From the NCBI GenBank assembly GCA_947085825.1, contig CAMTXX010000074.1:1-29939 (forward strand): DNA of 29,939 nucleotides, given 5' to 3'. Made by a program: the position numbers and the translations under genes. Under the pieces are notes generated by a model. That model had not been told where the DNA came from. It worked only from the letters and a program-made list of their open reading frames with translations, and did not search any database. The stretch's first letter is position 1. Each line of letters starts with the position of its first letter. Origin of the DNA: JAOUFP01 sp947085825. Lineage in GTDB: Bacteria; Nitrospirota; Thermodesulfovibrionia; Thermodesulfovibrionales; UBA6898. This document shows positions 14,838-21,301 of this stretch, in pieces.

Positions 14838-14956
14838 ATGGATAGCGAGCGATATCCAACGGGGTTAGCGAGCGAATATAATGAAAAAAATTCCTTGCAT
14901 TAAGATTCCCTGCGGTCTTGCCGGAGGAAATCTTCAATTGCCTGCTCCCATCCAGC

Positions 14957-15604
14957 ATGAATTATTACCCTGCGTTTCTTAATCTCAAAGGGAAAAAGGC
15001 GATTGTCGTGGGCGGCGGCAAGGTTGCAGAACGTAAGGCGCTGACACTGATCAGGGCCGGCGCAAATGTCACTGTCATTAGTCCGCAGTTGAGCCTAAGG
15101 CTCCAAAAAGAAAAGGAAGCCAACCGCCTAAAGCATAAATCCCGCGCCTACAGGCCAGGCGACCTGAAAGACAGTTTTCTTGTGATTGCTGCTACGGATT
15201 CTCCTGAGGTGAATACAAAAGTTGCAGGAGAGGCGCAGTCGCTCCTGAATGTTGTGGATGTTCCCTCGGAGTGTAACTTCATCGCACCATCAATTGTGAA
15301 GCGGGGCGCCCTTGTTTTTGCTATATCAACAGGCGGTATAAGTCCTGCGCTTGCAAAGGCCGTCAGGAAAGAGATAGAGAAATTATACGGGACGGTTTTT
15401 GCTGATTACCTCGGATTTGTCAAAGCCCTCAGGTCTCGGGCAATGAAGGAGATCACTGATAATAAGGTGCGCGAAAAATTTCTGAAAAGCCTGGCTAAAG
15501 AGGAGATATTTAATGCATTGCGGACAAAAGGGCTGGATGATGTTAAAAAGTCCGTGATGGCCGAATTCCAAAAATTAACCCCGTTAGAAATTCCATTGAA
15601 ATGA
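14957..15604 (+). CDS. precorrin-2 dehydrogenase / sirohydrochlorin ferrochelatase (siroheme synthase N-terminal type)
   Basis: The 215-aa protein oxidises precorrin-2 to sirohydrochlorin with NAD and may insert iron to give siroheme. It corresponds to the CysG N-terminal half, or Met8p/SirC. The Rossmann motif VVGGGKVAERKAL lies near the N-terminus, followed by FLVIAATDSPEVN, CNFIAPSIVKRGALVFAIST and GGISPALAKAVRKEIE, all diagnostic. ATG 14957 gives the standard N-terminus YPAFLNLKGKKA; the upstream TTG at 14918 would add 13 residues. In related genomes this gene often precedes the haem genes hemA/hemC or cytochrome assembly genes; here it stands last before a strong hairpin. Confidence 0.88.
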   Translation: MNYYPAFLNLKGKKAIVVGGGKVAERKALTLIRAGANVTVISPQLSLRLQKEKEANRLKHKSRAYRPGDLKDSFLVIAATDSPEVNTKVAGEAQSLLNVVDVPSECNFIAPSIVKRGALVFAISTGGISPALAKAVRKEIEKLYGTVFADYLGFVKALRSRAMKEITDNKVREKFLKSLAKEEIFNALRTKGLDDVKKSVMAEFQKLTPLEIPLK

Positions 15605-15633
15605 GAAAGAACCAAATTATTGACATATGAAAG

Positions 15634-15666
15634 CGGCAGCTTCGGTTGGAATTGCCGAAGCTGCCG
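15634..15666. terminator. strong hairpin between convergent genes, likely bidirectional terminator
   Basis: CGGCAGCTTCGG (15634-15645) and CCGAAGCTGCCG (15655-15666) form a perfect 12-bp stem with a 9-nt loop, in the 70-bp gap between the siroheme gene and the convergent homocitrate-synthase-like gene. No long T tract follows on either strand, so termination is inferred from position and stability. Confidence 0.65.
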
Positions 15667-15674
15667 TAAATTGA

Positions 15675-16910
15675 TTAAATAGTGACAGTCAGTATCTTCT
15701 GGACGATATCAGGATGGGTTGCAATCAAGCGCAATTCGTCGTCTGTCAGTGGTTTCTGTGTGTGCAGATTTGCGTACTGAACGAGTTCCAGTATTGTCCT
15801 TGCTTCATTATCATCGTGAAAATGTATCCCCAGGTTGTCATAGACGTGCCTGAAACCTTTCAGCCCGCCGTATTCCCCGGTGGTGATAATCCGTCCTGTT
15901 TCAAGGAGTTCGGGTTCGCCCCTGCCGACATCTTCAGGGTCGTACAGTTCATAGTTTCTCCTGTCTTTGAGCGCTCCGTCGGCATGGATGCCGGATTCAT
16001 GAGCAAAGGCATTTGAGCCGACGCCCGGCTGATTGATCGGTATCGGCAGGCCGAAGGCATATGAGGCATACCGTGCGATTTTCCATGATTTTTTCAGGTC
16101 AATATTCTCATCGAAATGCACTTTTTGGCTTAATCCGTGTGAGAACCTGAGCGCAAGAATGGTCGAGACAAGATCACAGTTGCCGCAACGTTCTCCATAT
16201 CCGTTTAACGTTGTATTAATATAACAGTCAACTCCAGCCTCGATCGCGCCCTGGGCTCCGGCACATGACACTGCCTCTGCCATTCCCAGATCATTGTGAC
16301 AATGCATCTCAAGCGGGAACTTTGTTGCAAAGGCCAATGCCTTAATTCTTTCATAGATTGTTATAGGGTCATCTGCTCCGAGAGTGTCGCAGTATCTGAA
16401 CCGGTCTGCGCCGGCCTCTTTTCCGGCAAGCACAAAGTCTATCAGCCTTTCCAGTTCAGTCCTTGAGGCGTCTTCAGCATTTATCCCGACGGTTTCAGCG
16501 CCGAGTTCTTTAGCTGTACGCACTGCCTCTGCCATTGATTTAACTATATCCTTCCATGACTTTTTCCCCTGAAATTTGCCCTGTATCATGATTTCTGATG
16601 TTGACATGGAGATATTGAGATGTTTTATGTCAGGGCAGTTCTTAAATGCGAGTTCCACATCGTCTTTTACCGCCCTGCACCAGCCTTCGAGGTGGAGTTT
16701 TTTAATAGCGCCCACTTTTGCAAGTTCAAGATTGGCGTTAATGTAGTTGACTTCATGTTTCAGAGTCGGGAACCCTATTTCACTCTGAAACACTCCCATC
16801 TGATCAAGATAGAGATTGAGCATGGTTTTCGCAAGTTTGGGAAGAAGAATGCGTGACGTCTGTACCCCATCCCTGTTTGTAACGTCGATAAAATATACTT
16901 TAGCTGCCAT
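15675..16910 (-). CDS. homocitrate synthase / Re-citrate synthase family protein (HMGL-like)
   Basis: This 411-aa TIM-barrel enzyme condenses acetyl-CoA with a 2-oxoacid. The metal and catalytic residues are present: FIDVTNRDGVQTSR (RDGxQ), LEMHCHNDLGMA (HxHND), and NTTLNGYGERCGNCDLV. A C-terminal segment NQPGVGSNAFAHESGIHADG is typical of NifV-like proteins. The N-terminal VTNRDGVQTSR, rather than TLRDGEQ, and the GIFQSEIGFP-like VFQSEIGFP segment recall the Re-citrate synthases of clostridia and sulfate reducers, from memory, so oxaloacetate is as likely a substrate as 2-oxoglutarate. The leucine regulatory domain of LeuA is absent. No nif genes are nearby. ATG 16910 follows a weak GAGG site. 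Confidence 0.8.
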   Translation of the reverse strand: MAAKVYFIDVTNRDGVQTSRILLPKLAKTMLNLYLDQMGVFQSEIGFPTLKHEVNYINANLELAKVGAIKKLHLEGWCRAVKDDVELAFKNCPDIKHLNISMSTSEIMIQGKFQGKKSWKDIVKSMAEAVRTAKELGAETVGINAEDASRTELERLIDFVLAGKEAGADRFRYCDTLGADDPITIYERIKALAFATKFPLEMHCHNDLGMAEAVSCAGAQGAIEAGVDCYINTTLNGYGERCGNCDLVSTILALRFSHGLSQKVHFDENIDLKKSWKIARYASYAFGLPIPINQPGVGSNAFAHESGIHADGALKDRRNYELYDPEDVGRGEPELLETGRIITTGEYGGLKGFRHVYDNLGIHFHDDNEARTILELVQYANLHTQKPLTDDELRLIATHPDIVQKILTVTI

Positions 16911-17050
16911 AAGTCCTCACTTTTTATGTTTTTTTGTTAATTTAATTAATAACATAAAATTGACAAATAATACAATCTATTAAAACCTAAAAACGGCAGT
17001 CAGCCACGGATTTTCGCGGATCTGCACTGATTTTTCAAAGACTTGCAAGA

Positions 17051-17085
17051 ATTTCATATTTCACCTGCAAGGTGTAATATGAAAT
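17051..17085. repeat. 35-bp near-perfect palindrome in the nifV-like/fabG intergenic region
   Basis: Two 15-bp arms (ATTTCATATTTCACC and GGTGTAATATGAAAT) pair with one T-T mismatch around a TGCAA loop. It sits in the 340-bp gap (16911-17250) between divergent genes, which otherwise holds AT-rich sequence, a degenerate repeat (ACGGATTTTCGCGGAT...) and the repeat noted next. Confidence 0.55.
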
Positions 17086-17111
17086 AGACATAAGTTTTTG
17101 TTCGCTTAAAA

Positions 17112-17166
17112 GCGCCTACTGTTGGTTATCTGTGTTTATCTGCGCGCCTACTTTTGGTTATCTGTG
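17112..17166. repeat. near-tandem copies of a GCGCCTACT(G/T)TTGGTTATCTGTG unit
   Basis: Two almost identical copies start at about 17112 and 17142, differing at one base. The core CCTACTGTTGGTT (17115-17127) is the reverse complement of the loop of the palindromic repeat at 2039-2081 and of a partial copy at 4580, so it is a dispersed element. Confidence 0.55.
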
Positions 17167-17250
17167 GCCAAATGCTTTTTTTAGGATAAAGGACTGGAAA
17201 AGATAACAATACTCTGTTAAAATTAAATCCGAATTTCAGGAGGATGAATT

Positions 17251-17994
17251 ATGGATTTAAAAGATCAGGTGGTTTTGGTGACGGGTGGAGCAAGGGGGAT
17301 AGGCAAGGCTATTGCGGAGAATTTTGCAGGAAAGGGTGCGCATCTGGTAATTGCCGACATATCTCCGGGCAGCGCAGAGGAGACTGCCAAAGAAATTTCA
17401 GCAACAACCGGGGGCAGGACATTGGCCTTGGGTCTTGATGTTTCAAAAGCAGAAGAGGTGACCTCTGCCTTTGAAAAGATATTAAAAGAATTCGGGCGGT
17501 TGGATGTTGCAATAAATAATGCAGGAATAACGAGAGACGGGCTTATCCTGCGGATGAAGGAGGAGGACTGGGACGCGGTCATAAACATCAATCTCAAAGG
17601 AGTATTTCTCTGCTCTAAAGAGGCTGTTAAATTAATGGTAAAGCAGCGCTACGGCAGGATTATAAATATTGCTTCTGTTGTTGCTTTTATGGGAAATCCT
17701 GGACAGGCGAATTACAGCGCTTCAAAGGCCGGCATTGTAGGTCTCACAAAAACAATCGCAAAAGAGTATGCGAGCAGGGGAATAACCGCCAATGCTGTTG
17801 CCCCCGGCTTTATCGCGACTGCCATGACAGAAGCTTTACCTGACAATATCAGGCAAGAAATGTTAAAATCCATACCTGTCGGAACATTCGGCTCTGTTGA
17901 GGATGTTGCAAACGCAGTTGCCTTTCTCGCCTCGCCTGATAATGGATATATAACCGGGCAGGTGATACACGTCAACGGCGGTATGTACATGTAG
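17251..17994 (+). CDS. fabG: 3-oxoacyl-[acyl-carrier-protein] reductase FabG
   Basis: FabG reduces 3-oxoacyl-ACP with NADPH in fatty-acid elongation. The 247-aa short-chain dehydrogenase has the Rossmann motif TGGARGIGKA (11-20), the NNAG motif (89-92), and a complete catalytic tetrad Asn114, Ser142, Tyr155 and Lys159 (YSASKAG). The C-terminal GYITGQVIHVNGGMYM is standard. An AGGAGG ribosome site lies 6 nt before ATG 17251. It is first of the fabG-acpP-fabF-rnc cluster, which confirms the fatty-acid role over other SDR functions. Confidence 0.95.
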   Translation: MDLKDQVVLVTGGARGIGKAIAENFAGKGAHLVIADISPGSAEETAKEISATTGGRTLALGLDVSKAEEVTSAFEKILKEFGRLDVAINNAGITRDGLILRMKEEDWDAVININLKGVFLCSKEAVKLMVKQRYGRIINIASVVAFMGNPGQANYSASKAGIVGLTKTIAKEYASRGITANAVAPGFIATAMTEALPDNIRQEMLKSIPVGTFGSVEDVANAVAFLASPDNGYITGQVIHVNGGMYM

Positions 17995-18032
17995 CAAAAA
18001 GAATTAAGAATTAAGATAACGCCCCCTCTAAT

Positions 18033-18070
18033 CCCCCTCTTAATCCCGAAAGCTTTCGGGAAAGAGGGGG
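18033..18070. repeat. palindromic repeat between fabG and acpP
   Basis: CCCCCTCTT (18033-18041) pairs with an AAGAGGGGG tract (to 18070) around an inner perfect palindrome CCCGAAAGCTTTCGGG (18045-18060). In RNA it is a long stable hairpin within the operon and could act as an attenuator or processing site, allowing acpP to be expressed at a different level. Similar sequence recurs at 20972-20990. Confidence 0.65.
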
Positions 18071-18121
18071 AAGGGGAAGTTAAGAGTTAAGAGGTGAAAA
18101 TTAAAAATTGGAGGTAAGTAA

Positions 18122-18352
18122 ATGATTGATGAAAAAGTAAAGGAAATTATAGCAAAACAGTTGGGAGTGAATGCGGCTGATGTGACGCTGGAGGCATCGT
18201 TTGTCGAAGACCTTGGAGCAGACTCGCTTGATACCGTAGAGCTTGTTATGGCCTTTGAAGAGACATTTAATGTGGAAATACCTGATGAAGACGCAGAAAA
18301 AATAACAAGGGTCAAAGACGCCATAGAATATATAAAAAACAAGCAGGCTTAA
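18122..18352 (+). CDS. acpP: acyl carrier protein
   Basis: The 76-aa acidic protein carries growing acyl chains on 4'-phosphopantetheine. The attachment site is Ser35 in GADSLDTVELVM, preceded by EASFVEDL, and the C-terminal helix reads VKDAIEYIKNKQA. Length and sequence are canonical for AcpP. A GGAGGT ribosome site lies 7 nt upstream. It is set off from fabG by a strong palindrome and overlaps fabF by one base (TAATG). Confidence 0.96.
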   Translation: MIDEKVKEIIAKQLGVNAADVTLEASFVEDLGADSLDTVELVMAFEETFNVEIPDEDAEKITRVKDAIEYIKNKQA

Positions 18353-19596
18353 TGGAAAAAAGAAGGGTTGTTGTTACTGGTTTGGGGCTTATAACCCCCC
18401 TTGGCATTGGTGTTGAGAAAAGCTGGGATGCGCTTGTCAGCGGCAAATCCGGCATAAGGAAAATAACCCATTTTGATGCATCTGATTTTCCTACCCAGGT
18501 GGCAGGGGAAGTGGAGGGCTTCAACCCGGAAGACTATATTGAAGCAAAGGAAATCAAAAAAATGGACCGTTTTATCCATTTCGGCATCGCTGCTGCGACT
18601 ATGGCAATGGATGATTCAGGATTAAAGATTGACGAAAGCAATGCCGGCCGGGTGGGTGTTATTGTTGGAGCAGGCATGGGGGGGTTGCCTGCTATTGAGC
18701 ATTATCATTCGGTTTTGCTCGAAAAGGGACCACGGAGAATAACACCTTTTTTTATCCCCATGGTGATCATTAACCTGGCGGCAGGTCAGATATCAATCAA
18801 ACTTGGGGCAAAAGGCCCCAATTCTTCACCAGTAACCGCATGTGCGACCGGCAGCCATGCAATAGGAGACGCCTTCAAGATTATACAGCGGGGTGATGCC
18901 GACGCGATGATAGCAGGTGGTACCGAGTCGGTAATAACACCCATGGGAATAGGCGGTTTTAACGCGATGAAGGCGCTTTCGACCAGGAATGATGAGCCTG
19001 AAAGGGCCAGCAGGCCATTTGATAAAGACAGGGATGGCTTTGTAATGGGCGAGGGGGCAGGCATTCTGGTACTGGAAGAATTGGACCATGCTGTCAGGCG
19101 CAATGCCAGGATTTACGCTGAACTTACAGGATACGGTCTTACCGGGGACGCTTATCATATCACTTCGCCTGCCCCGGGGGGAGAAGGCGCTGTAAGATGC
19201 ATGAATATGGCCTTAAAAGATGCTGAGACAGACCCGGCTGAAGTTGATTATATTAATGCACACGGCACATCGACAAAGCACGGAGATGAGCTTGAGACCA
19301 GCGCTATCAAAACAGTATTCGGCGATCATGCATATAAGCTTGCGGTCAGTTCCACAAAATCCATGACAGGCCATCTTCTCGGAGCGGCCGGCGGGGTGGA
19401 AGCTGTTATAAGTGTATTGAGCATTGATAAGAGGACAATTCCGCCGACTGTCAACCTTGATAGCCCTGACCCTGAATGTGATCTTGATTATGTACCTCAT
19501 AAAGCAAGAGAGCTTGAGGTGAAAATAGCTTTATCCAACTCTTTTGGATTTGGCGGGACAAACGCCTGCCTGCTTTTTAAAAAAATAGAAAATTGA
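18352..19596 (+). CDS. fabF: 3-oxoacyl-[acyl-carrier-protein] synthase II (FabF)
   Basis: FabF condenses malonyl-ACP with acyl-ACP, extending fatty acids. The 414-aa thiolase-fold enzyme has the Cys-His-His triad: Cys164 in VTACATGSHA, His304 in NAHGTSTKHGD, and His341 in SMTGHLLGAAG. The N-terminal VVVTGLGLITPLG and C-terminal SNSFGFGGTNACLLF are diagnostic. Its start overlaps the acpP stop, and its own stop overlaps the rnc start, so the three are translationally coupled. Confidence 0.96.
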   Translation: MEKRRVVVTGLGLITPLGIGVEKSWDALVSGKSGIRKITHFDASDFPTQVAGEVEGFNPEDYIEAKEIKKMDRFIHFGIAAATMAMDDSGLKIDESNAGRVGVIVGAGMGGLPAIEHYHSVLLEKGPRRITPFFIPMVIINLAAGQISIKLGAKGPNSSPVTACATGSHAIGDAFKIIQRGDADAMIAGGTESVITPMGIGGFNAMKALSTRNDEPERASRPFDKDRDGFVMGEGAGILVLEELDHAVRRNARIYAELTGYGLTGDAYHITSPAPGGEGAVRCMNMALKDAETDPAEVDYINAHGTSTKHGDELETSAIKTVFGDHAYKLAVSSTKSMTGHLLGAAGGVEAVISVLSIDKRTIPPTVNLDSPDPECDLDYVPHKARELEVKIALSNSFGFGGTNACLLFKKIEN

Positions 19597-20297
19597 CTGC
19601 ATCAAACGGAACTCTGAATATAGCGGGCATAACTGAAAGCCTCGGCTACGAATTCAAAAACAGGATACTTCTCAAAGAGGCGCTGACCCATAAATCGTAT
19701 TATCACGAAAACAGGGAGGCCGCTCCTTCAAATAATGAAAGACTTGAATTTCTCGGGGATGCGGTTATTGGCCTTATCATCGTAGAGTATCTTTTTCTGC
19801 AGGAAAAACAGTATCCCGAATCCGTGCTCGCAAAGCTTAAATCATATCTTGTCAGCGAGGTGGTGCTTGCCGATATCGCAGCTTCAATATCCCTGGGGAA
19901 ATATCTTTTGCTCGGCAAGGGTGAAGAAGCAACAGGTGGGAGGGACAAGAAATCGATACTTGCCGATTCTCTGGAAGCGCTTATAGGAGCTGTTTATATT
20001 GATTCTGATTACGAAAAGACAAAAAGCATTGTCCTGGATTTTTTCAGGGAGAAAATCAACAGCGCGATTGAATCAGGAGAGTTTTTTGATTATAAAACAG
20101 AGCTTCAGGAAAAAACCCAGCTTCTCTATGGAACGCTGCCTGAATACAGGGTCATACGGCAACAGGGGGAGGAGCATAAAAGAATATTTACCGTTGCGGT
20201 ATATATCAACGGCGAAAAATTGGGGATCGCCTCAGGGCGCAGGAAAAAAGAGGCGGAGACCCTTGCTGCAAAACTGGCCATTGCAGAGATTGGCTGA
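19593..20297 (+). CDS. rnc: ribonuclease III
   Basis: RNase III cleaves double-stranded RNA in rRNA and mRNA processing. The 234-aa protein has the signature NNERLEFLGDAVIGL with metal ligands Glu52 and Asp56, the second pair Asp125 and Glu128 in ADSLEALIGAVYID, and a C-terminal double-stranded RNA-binding domain (TELQEKTQLLYG to RRKKEAETLAAKLAI). It probably starts at TTG 19593, which overlaps the fabF stop as TTGA. It ends 5 bp before the convergent yajQ stop. Confidence 0.95.
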   Translation: MTASNGTLNIAGITESLGYEFKNRILLKEALTHKSYYHENREAAPSNNERLEFLGDAVIGLIIVEYLFLQEKQYPESVLAKLKSYLVSEVVLADIAASISLGKYLLLGKGEEATGGRDKKSILADSLEALIGAVYIDSDYEKTKSIVLDFFREKINSAIESGEFFDYKTELQEKTQLLYGTLPEYRVIRQQGEEHKRIFTVAVYINGEKLGIASGRRKKEAETLAAKLAIAEIG

Positions 20298-20302
20298 TGC
20301 GT

Positions 20303-20800
20303 TTACCGGTAGTTTGAAAAATCTATATGAATGCCCAGATCTTTTTCGCGTAATAGCTTCATAATTGCCTGCAGGTCGTCGATTTTTTTGGCCTTCAGTC
20401 TGACCTGGTCTTTTTGTATTTCTGCCTGGACTTTCATCTTGGTTTCTTTGATAATTTTGGTTATTTCCTTTGATTTTTCAACAGGAATGCCCTGTTGAAG
20501 TGTTATTAGCTGTCTGGCTGTGCCACCTGAAGCCTGTTCAACCTTGCCATATTGGAGCGCCTTGAGCGATATGCCTCTTTTTACCAGCTTTGTCTGGAGG
20601 ATATCAAGGACGGTCTTCAGCTTCAGGTCATCATCGGAAATAACTGTTATTTCATGTTTGTCTTTATTCAGTTCAAGGCTGCTTTTACTGCCTTTGAAAT
20701 CAAATCTCTGAGATATTTCCTTCATCGCCTGCTGAACTGCGTTAAGGACTTCCTGAAAATTTACTTTACTCACAATATCACAGGAATGTTCATCAGCCAT
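20303..20800 (-). CDS. YajQ family nucleotide/cyclic-di-GMP-binding protein (UPF0234)
   Basis: The 165-aa protein has the two-lobed YajQ fold: EHSCDIVSKVNFQEVLNAV at the N-terminus, QRFDFKGSKSSLELNKDKHEI, then LVKRGISLKALQYGKVEQASGG and the C-terminal KKIDDLQAIMKLLREKD with DFSNYR. The family binds nucleotides and, in some bacteria, cyclic-di-GMP. A GGAGGG ribosome site lies 6 nt before the ATG. It is monocistronic and converges on rnc. Confidence 0.93.
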   Translation of the reverse strand: MADEHSCDIVSKVNFQEVLNAVQQAMKEISQRFDFKGSKSSLELNKDKHEITVISDDDLKLKTVLDILQTKLVKRGISLKALQYGKVEQASGGTARQLITLQQGIPVEKSKEITKIIKETKMKVQAEIQKDQVRLKAKKIDDLQAIMKLLREKDLGIHIDFSNYR

Positions 20801-20868
20801 ATGTTCCCTCCATAAATACGTTAATCAAGAGAATTCCTCGATGCTCTGCATCGGGGTTTTCTGAAATT

Positions 20869-20951
20869 CCTCCACCTTGAGGGGGGAGGTTAGGAGGGGG
20901 TGATTGGCTCCGTTTTTCACCCTCCCCTTTATCCCCTCCCCTCAATGGAGG
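20869..20951. repeat. large imperfect inverted repeat (MITE-like) upstream of yajQ
   Basis: CCTCCA (20869-20874) and TGGAGG (20946-20951) bound arms of about 35 bp that pair through TTGAGGGG/CCCCTCAA and GGAGGGGGTGA/TCACCCTCCCC. A second small palindrome lies just before it (20838-20853, CTCGATGC...GCATCGGG), and a third, CCCGAAAGCCTTCGGG, follows at 20973-20988. Together 20830-21006 forms a composite of palindromes with no coding capacity that I can support. Confidence 0.65.
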
Positions 20952-21016
20952 GGAAATAATCAGATACCTCGTCCCGAAAGCCTTCGGGACTGCGGGGTTG
21001 TTCATTGTTTTTACCA

Positions 21017-21040
21017 AAAAGCCGGTTATTCAGCCGGCTT
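21017..21040 (-). terminator. intrinsic terminator of the second candidate selenoprotein
   Basis: On the minus strand AAGCCGG (21040-21034) and CCGGCTTTTT (from 21025) form a GC-rich hairpin running into a T tract. The stop codon of the gene lies in the loop. This is a textbook factor-independent terminator. Confidence 0.75.
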
Positions 21041-21193
21041 ATCTTTCAGGGCATCTGCATGTCTATTCTCTTCAGGTTCCGGTTTGCAGACAGGACAGAA
21101 TAGTTCCCCCAGCTCCAGAGGGCAAATATGTCCTCATTCCGGACAACAGATACATGTGTTAAAAGGTTCTTTACAGACCTGGCACTTTTCCAT
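21026..21193 (-). CDS. candidate selenoprotein, small zinc-ribbon-like protein with CPEU motif (55 aa, TGA at codon 20)
   Basis: From ATG 21193-21191 the minus strand reads MEKCQVCKEPFNTCICCPE, then TGA (21136-21134), then GHICPLELGELFCPVCKPE, and an acidic tail to TAA at 21028-21026. The frame is unbroken except for the TGA. Cysteines occur as CxxC (4/7), CIC (14/16), C17, C24 and CxxC (33/36). The TGA stands at the second Cys position of what would be a normal zinc-ribbon CPECG, giving C-P-E-U, a CxxU redox-type motif. A potential stem-loop starts right after the TGA, a TTGAAG-N18-TATAAT promoter lies upstream and an intrinsic terminator follows. I recall no named selenoprotein of this sequence. 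The alternative is a Cys-to-stop mutation. Confidence 0.6.
21093..21133 (-). promoter_or_regulatory. SECIS-like stem-loop directly after the in-frame TGA
   Basis: The 41 nt after the TGA begin GGACA and end TGTCC, a 5-bp base stem. Inside, CCCTC (nt 12-16) and GGGGG (nt 24-28) can form an upper stem with one G-U pair, and the apical loop is UGGAGCU at nt 17-23. Overall size and apical-loop distance are like the E. coli fdhF SECIS, as I remember it. Folding energy was not computed. Confidence 0.45.
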
Positions 21194-21198
21194 AGGAA

Positions 21199-21228
21199 AT
21201 TATACCTCTTTGAAAACTGTTACTTCAA
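21199..21228 (-). promoter_or_regulatory. promoter for the second candidate selenoprotein
   Basis: TTGAAG (21228-21223) and a perfect TATAAT (21204-21199) are 18 bp apart. The -10 box ends 5 nt before the ATG, so the message would be leaderless or nearly so. A GAGGT sequence overlapping this region could serve as ribosome site if transcription starts further upstream. Confidence 0.5.
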
Positions 21229-21301
21229 GTTATGCTATACTTAGAGTCTGTGTATAAATTAAGAAGTTGTCATCCTCATTATCTGTTCAGGAATATTATG
21301 A

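Noticed and set aside
14881..14982. 33-codon frame with PCIKIPCGL before the siroheme gene, possibly a leader peptide
   Set aside because: It overlaps the siroheme gene in another frame, has no ribosome site and no recognisable attenuator structure.
20904..21257. Plus-strand 117-codon frame downstream of the yajQ promoter region
   Set aside because: It runs through palindromic repeats and antisense to the second candidate selenoprotein; its composition is not protein-like.
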